A stretch of 64,000 bases of DNA, taken from positions 50,781-114,780 of the forward strand of contig CAZMOM010000005.1 in assembly GCA_964568075.1 (NCBI GenBank), in the 5' to 3' direction. The notes under the pieces are model-generated. The model was not told where the DNA came from, did no database searches, and saw only the letters and a program-made list of their open reading frames with translations. The translations under genes were made by a program, and so were the position numbers. Source of the DNA: MnTg04 sp964568075. Lineage in GTDB: Bacteria; Pseudomonadota; Gammaproteobacteria; Steroidobacterales; MnTg04. Positions 45,599-54,668 of the stretch are shown here, in pieces; position 1 is the first letter of the stretch; every line of letters starts with the position of its first letter.

Positions 45599-45612
45599 GT
45601 GCCACGTGGCAC
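45599..45612. promoter_or_regulatory. Perfect 14-bp palindrome between divergent genes
   Basis: GTGCCACGTGGCAC with no loop, about 90 bases upstream of the flavoprotein start and 130 upstream of lexA. Possible operator; the protein that would bind is unknown. Confidence 0.35.
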
Positions 45613-45680
45613 TCGGTTACAGAAATGGAAGGGCGGCAGCGGACGGCGGAATCCGGTTTGCATGGTCCGTCGGGCAGGGC

Positions 45681-45708
45681 TTGCGAAACTCGCTTAACTG
45701 TATATAAT
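45681..45708 (+). promoter_or_regulatory. Predicted sigma70 promoter of the lexA operon
   Basis: TTGCGA (45681-45686), 16 bases, TATAAT (45703-45708). The -10 element lies within the first LexA box, as expected for an SOS-repressed promoter. Confidence 0.65.
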
Positions 45709-45713
45709 CGCAG
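45698..45713. promoter_or_regulatory. LexA box 1 (imperfect)
   Basis: CTGTATATAATCGCAG: the CTGT half is perfect, the second half is GCAG instead of ACAG. It overlaps the -10 element of the lexA promoter. Confidence 0.7.
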
Positions 45714-45716
45714 TAA

Positions 45717-45732
45717 CTGTTTATTTATACAG
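45717..45732. promoter_or_regulatory. LexA box 2 (consensus form)
   Basis: CTGTTTATTTATACAG matches CTGT-N8-ACAG exactly, 8 bases upstream of the lexA ATG, beside box 1, so binding would block the start site. Paired boxes at lexA are also known in E. coli. Confidence 0.9.
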
Positions 45733-45739
45733 GTGCGTG

Positions 45740-46366
45740 ATGCGGGAACTGACTCCAAGACAACAGCAGGTCCTTGAACTGGTGCGTGATTTTATCGAAG
45801 AGCGCGGTATGCCGCCGACCCGCGCCGAAATCGCCCGGGCACTCGGTTTCCGTTCAGCCAACGCCGCAGAGGAGCACTTACGGGCCCTGGAGCGCAAGGG
45901 TGTGCTGAATCTCTATCCGGGTACCTCGCGGGGCATACGTTTGCGCGATTCTCTGCGTAACCAGATGGGTCTGCCCCTGGTCGGTCGGGTGGCTGCGGGC
46001 AGGCCCATTCTGGCCGAGGAACATATTGAGGCGCGTTACCAGATTGATCCCGGCTTGTTTAGCCCGCGGCCTCACTATTTGTTGCAGGTCAAAGGCATGA
46101 GCATGAAGAACGCAGGGATTCTGGATGGTGACCTGGTGGCGGTACACCGCACGCCGGATATCCGTAACCGGCAGATCGTGGTGGTCCGACTGGACGATGA
46201 AGTGACAGTGAAACGTTATCGCCAGGCAGGCAAGCAGGTCTGGCTGCTGCCCGAAAACGAAGATTTTGAACCGATCGAAATTGATCTGAGTGAGCAGTCG
46301 ATGGTGATCGAGGGCATCGTGGTCGGCGTGTTGCGCCGGGACGCGAATGGGAAGCTGCACGGGTGA
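45740..46366 (+). CDS. lexA: SOS repressor LexA
   Basis: Represses DNA-damage genes until RecA* stimulates self-cleavage. ATG 45740 with AGGTG upstream; 208 residues. Seen: N-terminal winged helix (MRELTPRQQQVLELV ... PPTRAEIARALGFRSANAAEEHLRALERKG), the scissile Ala86-Gly87 in RVAAGRP, catalytic Ser121 in VKGMSMKN and Lys158 in DEVTVKRY. Two LexA boxes upstream imply autoregulation, and the next genes imuA-imuB-dnaE2 would share that control. Confidence 0.97.
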   Translation: MRELTPRQQQVLELVRDFIEERGMPPTRAEIARALGFRSANAAEEHLRALERKGVLNLYPGTSRGIRLRDSLRNQMGLPLVGRVAAGRPILAEEHIEARYQIDPGLFSPRPHYLLQVKGMSMKNAGILDGDLVAVHRTPDIRNRQIVVVRLDDEVTVKRYRQAGKQVWLLPENEDFEPIEIDLSEQSMVIEGIVVGVLRRDANGKLHG

Positions 46367-47049
46367 ACCAGGGTCTGGAGGCATTATCCCGCTTACCCGG
46401 CGTATGGCGCGGACGTGAGGGCGCAACCACACTTTCCGTTATTTCGAGCGGCTTTGCCGAACTGAACCAGCGCTTACCGGGCAACGGGTGGCCGCTTGGT
46501 GCATTGACCGAGATCTGCCCGAAGATTCCGGGCAGCGGGGAAGTCAGCCTGGTGACGCCGGCACTGGCGGCCCTGACTGACAACAAGGCCGATGACGCGG
46601 GCTGGGTTGCCTGGATTTCCGCACCACATCTGCTGTACCCACCCGCCCTGGCAGTTGGCGGTATCCGGTTGTCACGGCTGTTGCTGGCACAGGCGGCCGA
46701 CAGTACCGACACTTTATGGGGGATGGAACAGGCTCTGCGTTCCGGTAGTTGCCGGGCGGTGCTTGGCTGGGCAGATAAAACCAGTGAGCGCAGTCTCAGG
46801 CGGCTGCAACTGGCGGCTGAATCCACGGATGCCTGGGCAGTGCTGTATCGGCCAGTCAGCTGTTTGAGTCAGGCTTCACCAGCGGCGTTGCGCTTGCAGC
46901 TCACCGCGGTTGCCGATGGACTGGAAATCGATGTGCTTAAAAACCGGGGCGGGCGACCCGGTCGCTGTCGTATCGCCTGGGAGACAATCGTTCCGGATTG
47001 CACCGGGAAACCCCATGATTCGGTGAACGTTGACTTAGGGAAGCTCTGA
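46363..47049 (+). CDS. imuA: ImuA (SOS mutagenesis accessory), 3' end altered by a miniature element
   Basis: RecA/SulA-related protein of the ImuA-ImuB-DnaE2 translesion mutasome. Start GTG 46363 overlaps the lexA stop (GTGA). Seen: PLGALTEIC, the family replacement of a P-loop, SAPHLLYPPAL, and GLEIDVLKNRGGRPGRCRI near the C-terminus. 228 residues. The last codons GKL and the stop TGA are supplied by the inserted repeat beginning at 47039; without the element and one TTAG the frame would read on through GEFINKTNS to a TAA. Only the tail is changed, so function may be kept. Confidence 0.9.
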   Translation: MNQGLEALSRLPGVWRGREGATTLSVISSGFAELNQRLPGNGWPLGALTEICPKIPGSGEVSLVTPALAALTDNKADDAGWVAWISAPHLLYPPALAVGGIRLSRLLLAQAADSTDTLWGMEQALRSGSCRAVLGWADKTSERSLRRLQLAAESTDAWAVLYRPVSCLSQASPAALRLQLTAVADGLEIDVLKNRGGRPGRCRIAWETIVPDCTGKPHDSVNVDLGKL

Positions 47050-47202
47050 TCTACTCATGGACTCGTATCTTGCGCCCAAAATATCCAGCTTCTGTGTTGC
47101 AAATCTTCGCAATAGCCAGCTATTACGTGCGCTTCGCGCCTTGAATCTGAACATTTTGAATCACAATCTACTTCGCCCATGAATAGATCAGAGCTTCCTT
47201 AG
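47035..47202. mobile_element. 160-bp miniature inverted-repeat element with TTAG target duplication
   Basis: The element proper is 47039-47198. Ends match as inverted repeats: GGAAGCTCTGATCTA begins the left end, and the right end is its complement, with about 23 bp paired and one mismatch. TTAG flanks both sides (47035-47038, 47199-47202), a typical 4-bp target duplication. GGAAG ends and a YTAR-type 4-bp duplication resemble the IS5 group, so it may be mobilised by an IS5-like transposase; none is in this window. No coding capacity. A second copy, about 95% identical over the shared 135 bases, starts at 63865. Confidence 0.9.
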
Positions 47203-47292
47203 GTGAATTTATAAATAAAACAAATAGTTAAAAGCTATAGTTTAGAAATAAAGTTAAGATATAAGATTAATAATTATTACAGATTAAAGTGT
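47203..47292. other. AT-rich spacer between the miniature element and imuB
   Basis: About 90 bases with very few G or C, in a GC-rich operon, directly upstream of the imuB ATG. There is no Shine-Dalgarno better than weak purine runs and no LexA box. It may carry a local promoter, since AT-rich tracts easily yield -10-like sequences, but I cannot single one out. Confidence 0.5.
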
Positions 47293-48831
47293 ATGGCCGC
47301 TCGCCAACAATCGCTGATCCTGCCGGAACGGGAGATTTACCATCCCCCGGAATCCGCTGTACCGTTGTCACAACAGGCACAACGACCACGGTTATGGCTG
47401 GCTATTCGATTCCCGCAGCTGCCTCTTGAAGTATTTCCGGCCACTGAAGGTCAGGCAATGGCGGTGGCAACAAGCAGCGCTGGCAGCCAGCAACTGCTGC
47501 TTTGTAATTCAACCGCCAGACAGTTGGGCCTGCGCCCCGGACTGACCCCGGGGGCAGCGTTCGCGCTGGTCCCGGATCTGCATTTGCCGGAGCGCAGTCC
47601 ATGGCGTGAACAGCAGGTGTTACAGGAGCTGGCGAACTGGGCCAGCCAATACACTTCGCTGGTCAGCCTGGAGCCACCTGACGGGCTGTTGCTGGAGATT
47701 TACGGCAGCCTGCATCTGTTCGGTGGTTTGAGCGGGCTTTGGCAATCACTGGAACAGGGTCTGCTTAACCGTGGCCATCAGGTTGAGATGGCGGTGGCGC
47801 CGACGGCGCAGGCAGCCTTGTGGCTGGCCAGGGGTGCCCCGGGCAGTCAGGTTGCGAGACCGGAGGTTCTGACCGGGGCGCTGAGTCGTTTACCGCTGAG
47901 GAAGCTGGGCTGGCCGGAAAAGGTTGTACAGGCCCTGGATCAAATGGGCCTGCATCAGGTGGGTGATTGCCTCCGTTTGCCACGCGACGGGTTTTCCCGA
48001 CGCCTGGGCCCTGCACGTCTGGCCGAACTGGATCGGGCGCTGGGCCGGGTACCGGAGGTCCGGATGGCCTGGGTACCCGCGGCACGTTTCAGCCTGTCTG
48101 CCGATCTGGACATGGCGTGTATGGACTGTGAGCGATTGCTGCGCACCGCACGCCCGTTACTCGATCGTTTGCAGCGATATTTGCTGGTGCGCCAGTCGGG
48201 TGTGCAGCTTATCGAGCTGAAACTCTGCCACCTGCGAGCGCCGCCGACCCTGGTTATCCTGCGCCTGTTGTCTCCCGGTTATCAGGCAGAGCATTTCCAC
48301 GCACTGCTGACGGAACATTTTGCGCGTATCGAATTGCCGGAGCCCGTCGTCGCTTTGAGTCTGCGTTCGGGCCGCCTGCAGGCAACGGAGATCGGTAATA
48401 TCGATTTACTGGCAAACCGCAAGGCAGCCGGAAACTCGCTACCGCTCGGGCGGCTGGTGGAGCGCCTGAGAGCCCGGCTGGGCCGTCGATCGGTTTATGG
48501 GGTCCGGTTGCAACAGGATTACCGCCCCGAACGGGCCTGGCGGCGGGTAGAGCCGGTAAACAGAGATGGCGATACCGGGGCAGAACTGCCCGCCCGGCCA
48601 CTGTGGCTGCTGGATCTGCCGCGACGTTTGCAGCAGCAACGGGGCTGGCCATGGCAGGAGGGCCGCTTGCGTATCAAGGCCGGCCCGGAGCGTATCGAAA
48701 GCGGCTGGTGGGATGGGGCGGATATCAGTCGTGATTATTACCTGGCGCGTAACGTGCATCAGCAATGGCTGTGGATATACCGTGAGCGTCATGGCGCCCG
48801 CAGCTGGTATCTTCATGGGCTGTTTGCATGA
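47293..48831 (+). CDS. imuB: ImuB, inactive Y-family polymerase-like protein
   Basis: Hub of the SOS mutasome; resembles Y-family polymerases but lacks the catalytic acidic residues and binds the beta clamp and DnaE2. Seen: LWLAIRFPQLPLEVF where an active polymerase would have the metal-binding Asp residues, then GLRPGLTPGAAFAL, LEPPDGLLLEIYGSLHLFGG, and LARLPLRKLGWP-type helix-hairpin region. 512 residues; the first about 34 residues precede the usual family start. Stop overlaps dnaE2 (ATGA). Separated from imuA by the repeat and AT-rich spacer, which is unusual. Confidence 0.92.
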   Translation: MAARQQSLILPEREIYHPPESAVPLSQQAQRPRLWLAIRFPQLPLEVFPATEGQAMAVATSSAGSQQLLLCNSTARQLGLRPGLTPGAAFALVPDLHLPERSPWREQQVLQELANWASQYTSLVSLEPPDGLLLEIYGSLHLFGGLSGLWQSLEQGLLNRGHQVEMAVAPTAQAALWLARGAPGSQVARPEVLTGALSRLPLRKLGWPEKVVQALDQMGLHQVGDCLRLPRDGFSRRLGPARLAELDRALGRVPEVRMAWVPAARFSLSADLDMACMDCERLLRTARPLLDRLQRYLLVRQSGVQLIELKLCHLRAPPTLVILRLLSPGYQAEHFHALLTEHFARIELPEPVVALSLRSGRLQATEIGNIDLLANRKAAGNSLPLGRLVERLRARLGRRSVYGVRLQQDYRPERAWRRVEPVNRDGDTGAELPARPLWLLDLPRRLQQQRGWPWQEGRLRIKAGPERIESGWWDGADISRDYYLARNVHQQWLWIYRERHGARSWYLHGLFA

Positions 48832-51800
48832 AGTCATCCACCTATGCAGAACTTCATTGCCTGAGCAATTACACGTTTTTGCGTGGGGCGTCTCACCCGG
48901 AAGAGCTGGTCTGCCGGGCAAAGGAGCTAGGCTACAGCGCTTTGGCAATAACCGATGAATGCTCGGTGGCCGGTGTGGTGCGCGCCCATGCGGCCGCCAG
49001 GGAACATCAGCTGCAACTGATTATCGGTAGCGAATTTCGTCTGGAGGAAAATCTGCACCTGGTCGTGCTGGCCTGTAATCGTCAGGGCTATGGCAGTCTG
49101 TGCAGCCTGATCAGCCAGGGCCGTAGGGCGGCAGACAAGGGCAGTTACTGTTTACAAAGATCTGCGTTGTCACAGTTGCGCGACTGCCTTTTGATCTGGC
49201 TCCCGGGCGGCGTGACCGATGATGACAACGGCGCCTGGCTGGCACGTCGTTTTCCGGGAAAGGTCTGGCTGGGCGTCGAATTACTGGCGGACGGCCGGCA
49301 TCGTCAGCGACTGGCACAGCTGACCCGCCTGGCAGAAAAACTGCAGTTGCCGCTGGTCGCCTGCGGCGATGTGCATATGCACCGGCGCGGGCGGCGCGCC
49401 CTGCAGGATACGCTGACAGCCATACGGCTGGGAACTACGGCAACCGCGGCCGGGACTGGCCTGTACAGCAACGGGGAGCGTCACCTGCGTTTCCTGGAGA
49501 GCCTGTCACGCATTTATTCGCGGGAACTGCTCGAACAAACCGTACATATCGCCGGGCTTTGTCATTTTTCTCTCGATGAGTTGCGCTACGAATATCCCCG
49601 GGAATTGGTACCCGATAGCGAAACGCCCGCCAGCTATCTGCGCCAGCTAACCGAAACCGGACTGAACTGGCGCTGGCCCGATGGCGCGTCCGCAGCGATC
49701 CGCAAGCAGGTCGAACACGAGTTAAAGCTAATCAGCGAACTGGCATACGAACCTTATTTTCTGACCGTGCACGATATCGTCAGTTTTGCCCGTCGCCGCG
49801 GCATTCTCTGCCAGGGACGCGGATCGGCTGCCAACTCTGCTGTTTGTTTTTGTCTTGGCATCACCGAGGTGGATCCGGCGCGTACGTCGATGCTGTTCGA
49901 GCGTTTTATTTCCCGTGAGCGTGACGAGCCCCCGGATATCGATGTGGATTTTGAACACGAGCGTCGTGAAGAAGTCATTCAGTATATTTACCGGAAATAC
50001 ACCCGGGAACGGGCGGCCTTGGCCGCCACCGTCATTACTTACCGGCCACGCAGCGCGATGCGTGATGTTGGCAAGGCGCTGGGGCTGGACTCGTTGCAGA
50101 TTGATCGCCTGGCGCGAGCCATGCAGTGGTGGGATCGCCGGGAGGTACAGGATGAGCGGGTGGTGGAGGCCGGTTTTGACCCGGCTAACCCTGTTGTTCA
50201 TCGCCTGCTGACCCTGGTGCGTGAACTGATTGGGTTCCCGCGTCATCTTTCGCAGCATGTGGGTGGGTTTGTCATTTCTCAGGGTCCTCTGGCCGAGTTG
50301 GTGCCGGTAGAAAATGCGGCAATGCCAGAGCGCACGGTAATCCAATGGGATAAAGACGATCTCGATGAACTGGGGCTGCTCAAGGTGGATGTGCTCGGAC
50401 TGGGAATGTTATCGGCGATTCGCCGTTGTTTTGTGCTGATCGAAAAATTTCGTGGCCGTCACCTGACCCTGGCAACCGTGCCGGCCGAGGACCCGCGTGT
50501 GTACGACATGATCTGCAAGGCCGATACCGTCGGCGTATTTCAGATCGAATCACGGGCGCAGATGGCGATGTTGCCACGCCTTAAACCACGCAATTATTAT
50601 GACCTGGTCATCGAGGTAGCCATTATCCGGCCCGGACCGATACAGGGCGGTATGGTGCATCCCTACCTGCGCCGTCGCCGCGGCGAGGAAGCGGTCAGTT
50701 ATCCCAGTGCCGCGGTTCGCGAGGTGCTGGAGCGCACGCTGGGCGTGCCCATTTTTCAGGAACAGGTGATGCAACTGGCCGTGGTTGCCGCTGGTTTTAC
50801 CCCCGGCGAAGCGGACCGTCTGCGCCGCGCCATGGCGGCGTGGAAGCGCAAGGGGGGGCTCGGACCATTCGAAGAGCGTCTGGTCAGCGGGATGCAGGAG
50901 CGGGGTTATTCAAGTGATTTTGCACGACAGATATTTCAGCAGATTCTCGGCTTTGGTGAATACGGTTTCCCGGAGTCACATGCCGCCAGCTTTTCCCTGC
51001 TGGTTTATGTCTCCGCCTGGCTGAAATACCACGAGCCGGCCGCTTTTACCTGCGCACTGGTCAACAGTCAGCCAATGGGATTTTATGCGCCGGCACAGCT
51101 AATACAGATGGCACGCCGGCATGNNNNNNNNNNGTACGGTCGGTCGATATCCGGAGCAGTCAATGGGATTGCGTGCTGGAGCGCGATAAAAATGGCGAGC
51201 CTGCATTGCGCCTGGGCCTGCGACTGGTGAAGGGGCTGACGGCCGGGGCCGGTCAGCGCTTGTTAGTAGCGCGGCAGGAACAGTCGTTTGTCAGTGCACA
51301 GGATCTGGCGGAACGTGCGGAGCTGGATCGGCGTGACCTGGCCGCGCTGGCGGCTGCCGATGCCCTGTGCTTTGTCAGTGGACATCGCTACCGCGCACGC
51401 TGGGAAGTGGCGGGAGTGGAACCGCCAACTCCATTGTTCCCGCAACTGGTTATCGCGGAGGGCCTGCCATTACTGCCGTCGCCATCGATGGAGGAGGAGG
51501 TGGTCGCCGATTATCGCAGCCTTGGGCTGAGCCTTCGATCGCATCCGATGGCCTTGTTACGACAACAGTTGCAACAGTCGGGGTGGCTGAGTTGTGCCGA
51601 GCTGAAAAAGCTACCGCATAACGCACAGGCGGCGGTCGCAGGCCTGGTCATTACCCGCCAGCGACCGGGCAGCGCCAGTGGCATTGTTTTTGTCACGCTG
51701 GAAGATGAAAGCGATCACAGTAATATCATCATCTGGCCGAAGCTGGTCGAACGGCAGCGGCGGGAAGTGCTGGAAGCCCGCCTGCTGGGCGTGCGGGGCA

Positions 51801-51904
51801 GGGTGCAACGCGAGGGCGAAGTCCTGCACCTGATCGCCCGCCGGCTGGAAGATCACAGTCACCTGCTCGGGCAGCTGGCCACGCGTTCACGCGATTTTCA
51901 TTGA
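48828..51904 (+). CDS. dnaE2: Error-prone DNA polymerase III alpha (DnaE2/ImuC), interrupted by a 10-N gap
   Basis: Translesion polymerase of the SOS mutasome. About 1,025 residues. Seen: PHP domain (YAELHCLSNYTFLRGASHPEELV at the start; residues to about 260), catalytic palm with PPDIDVDFEHERREEVIQY, FPRHLSQHVGGFVISQGPLAELVP, GVFQIESRAQMAMLPR and, after the gap, VDIRSSQWDCVLE then the C-terminal OB region. The N run (51124-51133) falls between MARRHG and VRSVDI, both at the expected spacing, and the frame break it causes is an artefact of its length. Start overlaps imuB by 4 bases. Convergent with gspF, whose stop is 25 bases away. Confidence 0.95.
51124..51133. other. Assembly gap (10 N) in dnaE2
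   Basis: Ten N between two halves that match DnaE2 in register at the protein level; unlike the other two short gaps the flanks show no repeated bases. Only a few bases can be missing. Confidence 0.9.
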
Positions 51905-51928
51905 ACCACGACGGCGGCGACGACGTGG

Positions 51929-53143
51929 TTACTGAACGAGCTGCTGAAGTTCGAAAATAGGCAGGAGAATCGCGATCACGATGAGAAACACAAACACGGC
52001 CATCACGATGATCAGCGCCGGCTCAAGAATGCTCATCAGCGCGCCGATCAATCCGTCGAGTTCCCGCTCCTGGTTCTCGGCAGCGCGCTCGAGCATTTCA
52101 TCCAGTTTGCCACTGGCCTCACCGCTGGCAATCAAATGAATTGTCATCGGCGGAAACAAGCCCCCGACTTCCAGCGAGCGGCTGATCGTCGCACCTTCCC
52201 GAACCCTCAGGGTTGCTTCCTCCACGGCTTCGAACATGGGAACATTGGCGATGACCGTGCCGGCGATCCGCATCGACTCGAGTACCGGCACGCCGCTGCC
52301 GGACAAGATGCTCAGGGTTCGCGTGAAGCGGGCGTTGTTAAAGCCGCGTACGAGTCGTGCGACCAGCGGCAGACGCAGCATCAGGCGATGTACCCGACGA
52401 CGCGCGTCTTCCTCGCGCAACCAGCGTCTGAATCCGTAAGCGCCCAGCGCGATGGCCGCAAGGCCCAGTAATCCATAATCGCGCACCAGGTGACTTACGG
52501 ATATCAGCGCCGTCGTCAGGAAGGGCAGTTTCTGGTTGGTATCTTCGAAAATACTGACTATTTTCGGCACGACAAACACCAGCATACCGCCGACGATCAG
52601 GATCGCCATGACCGACAAAACGATCGGGTAAATCGCAGCAGAACTTAGCTTCTGACGCAAAATCTGGCGGCTTTCCGCGTAATCGGCGAGCCGCTCCAAA
52701 ACCGCATCAAGATGTCCCGACTGTTCACCGGCCGCCACCGTCGCCCGGTACATTTCCGGAAATGCCTGCGGGAAATCCGCCATGCCGACCGCTAAAGCGT
52801 GACCCTCCATCAGCCGCGAGCGGACACCCATCAGAATACCGCTGACGCGTGGTTTTTCGGTTTGCTGGGCGACCGCGCGTAACGCTTCTTCCAGCGGAAG
52901 CCCCGAGCGAACGAGCGTGGCCAGTTGCCGGGTGAACATAGCCAGGTCGGTCGCGCTGATACCCTTGCGGAAAGAAAAACTCCGGCGGCGGCGGTTTTCC
53001 TTTGCCGCGACTTCCGTAACCTCGAGTGGGAACAACTGGCGGTCGCGCAAAAGCTGCCTGACCTGGCGAGCGGTGTCGCCTTCGAGAACCCCCTGCGCCT
53101 GCTTGCCCGACGGATCAACAGCCTTGTATTCAAATGCACCCAT
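51929..53143 (-). CDS. gspF: Type II secretion inner-membrane protein GspF
   Basis: Polytopic platform protein of the type II secretion system. 404 residues, two repeated T2SSF domains: one with TRQLATLVRSGLPLEEALRAVAQQTEKP (residues about 68-95), the second with TRTLSILSGSGVPVLESMRIAG (about 270-291), and hydrophobic segments near 165-195, 220-235 and 375-398. N-terminus MGAFEYKAVDPSGKQAQG is typical. Last of the four minus-strand gsp genes; no gspG or later pseudopilin genes follow, the next gene being dnaE2 on the other strand. Confidence 0.94.
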   Translation of the reverse strand: MGAFEYKAVDPSGKQAQGVLEGDTARQVRQLLRDRQLFPLEVTEVAAKENRRRRSFSFRKGISATDLAMFTRQLATLVRSGLPLEEALRAVAQQTEKPRVSGILMGVRSRLMEGHALAVGMADFPQAFPEMYRATVAAGEQSGHLDAVLERLADYAESRQILRQKLSSAAIYPIVLSVMAILIVGGMLVFVVPKIVSIFEDTNQKLPFLTTALISVSHLVRDYGLLGLAAIALGAYGFRRWLREEDARRRVHRLMLRLPLVARLVRGFNNARFTRTLSILSGSGVPVLESMRIAGTVIANVPMFEAVEEATLRVREGATISRSLEVGGLFPPMTIHLIASGEASGKLDEMLERAAENQERELDGLIGALMSILEPALIIVMAVFVFLIVIAILLPIFELQQLVQ

Positions 53144-53159
53144 CGCGACCAGAAGACCC

Positions 53160-54668
53160 CTAGTCTTCGCGGGTTACTCTCAGCACTTCTTCGAGGGTGG
53201 TTATGCCGTCGATAACCTTGTTTCTGCCGTCTGCGCGAATACTGGGGCTTTGGCTGCGAGCGTGCTGCTCGAGAATGTGTTCTCCGGCCCGCTCATGGAT
53301 CATCGTCCGCATCGCATCGTCAATGGTAACCAGTTCATAGATACCGGTCCGGCCACTGTAGCCGGTCCGGTTACATTCCGCGCACGCGTTGGCACGATAA
53401 AGCGTCAGCTTTTCAGGAGATACGGTATGCAACAGTTTCTTCTCGGTTGTATCCGCCGTATAGGGTTGCCGGCACGACTTGCAGAGAACCCGCACCAGCC
53501 GCTGGGCCAGCACGCCGACCAGGCTGGATGCCAGCAGAAACGGCTCGATACCCATGTCGCGCAACCGGTTTACAGCACCCACCGCCGTATTGGTATGCAG
53601 AGTCGAAAGGACCAGGTGGCCGGTCAGGCTCGCCTGCACCGCTATCTGCGCGGTTTCCAGGTCGCGTATTTCACCGACCAGGACCACATCGGGATCCTGT
53701 CGCAGAATAGCCCGAAGCCCGCGCGCAAACGTCATTTCGACTTTGGTGTTGACCTGGGTTTGCCCGATCCCGTCAATGTAATACTCGATCGGATCCTCGA
53801 CGGTCATGATATTTCTCTGATTGGTGTTAATCCGTGCGAGGGCGGCGTACAAAGTCGTCGTTTTCCCGGAACCGGTCGGTCCGGTTACCAGCAGAATCCC
53901 GTGCGGTTTGTGAATCAGCTTGTCGACCGTGTTGCGGGTTTCCGTAGCCATACCCAGACTGCCCAGATCCAGCCGTCCGGCCTGTTTATCCAGCAGTCGC
54001 AAAACGACACGCTCTCCGTGCCCCGAGGGCATGGTCGATACGCGGACATCGACAGCGCGGCCCGCGATGCGCAACGAAATCCTGCCGTCCTGTGGGAGGC
54101 GCTTTTCAGCGATATCCAACCGCGACATCACCTTGATCCGGGATACGACCAGCGGCGCAACAGCCCGCCGGGACTGAAGTACCTCGCGCAGGACACCATC
54201 GACCCGGAAACGGACCACCAGGCGATTCTCGAAAGGTTCGATATGGATGTCTGACGCGTTGGCCTTGATGGCCTCGGTCAAAACCGCGTTGATCAGACGA
54301 ATGATAGGTGCATCATCTTCGCTTTCCAGTAAATCGGAGGGTTCCGGCAATTGCTGGGCGACCGTGCTCAGATCCATTCCCTCGTCCAGCCCTTCGACCA
54401 TCTGCATGGCCGAATTGCTGCCGGATTCGTATGCCTGCTGCAGCAGACCGTTAAATTCATCGTCCTTGACGCGGGCTAACCGCAAGGGCAATTTGAAATG
54501 CCGGCCCAGCTCAGCCAGCGTCAGCGGCGTGACATGTTCGCGGCATACCGTATCCAGTCTGCCATCGTTAATGCCGCGAATCAGAACGCCATGTCTTTTC
54601 GCGAAGGAAAATGACAGCCGCGGGGCGGCTCCGATATTTTCCTGCGCGCTGACCTCAGGTTCAGTCAT
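53160..54668 (-). CDS. gspE: Type II secretion ATPase GspE
   Basis: Hexameric cytoplasmic ATPase that powers pseudopilus assembly. Start ATG 54668 (MTEPEVSAQE), overlapping the gspD stop by 8 bases; an in-frame codon further upstream is less likely. 502 residues: N-terminal GspL-binding domain, then Walker A VTGPTGSGKTTTLYAAL, Asp box TVEDPIEYYIDG, Walker B VGEIRDLETAQIAVQASLTGH, His box and a tetracysteine zinc motif (CKSCRQPY and CAECNRTGYSGR). All functional motifs are intact. Confidence 0.96.
   Translation of the reverse strand: MTEPEVSAQENIGAAPRLSFSFAKRHGVLIRGINDGRLDTVCREHVTPLTLAELGRHFKLPLRLARVKDDEFNGLLQQAYESGSNSAMQMVEGLDEGMDLSTVAQQLPEPSDLLESEDDAPIIRLINAVLTEAIKANASDIHIEPFENRLVVRFRVDGVLREVLQSRRAVAPLVVSRIKVMSRLDIAEKRLPQDGRISLRIAGRAVDVRVSTMPSGHGERVVLRLLDKQAGRLDLGSLGMATETRNTVDKLIHKPHGILLVTGPTGSGKTTTLYAALARINTNQRNIMTVEDPIEYYIDGIGQTQVNTKVEMTFARGLRAILRQDPDVVLVGEIRDLETAQIAVQASLTGHLVLSTLHTNTAVGAVNRLRDMGIEPFLLASSLVGVLAQRLVRVLCKSCRQPYTADTTEKKLLHTVSPEKLTLYRANACAECNRTGYSGRTGIYELVTIDDAMRTMIHERAGEHILEQHARSQSPSIRADGRNKVIDGITTLEEVLRVTRED

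Noticed and set aside
47203..47292. A LexA box in front of imuB
   Set aside because: ACAG occurs near 47277 but no CTGT stands 8 bases before it, so the box does not exist.
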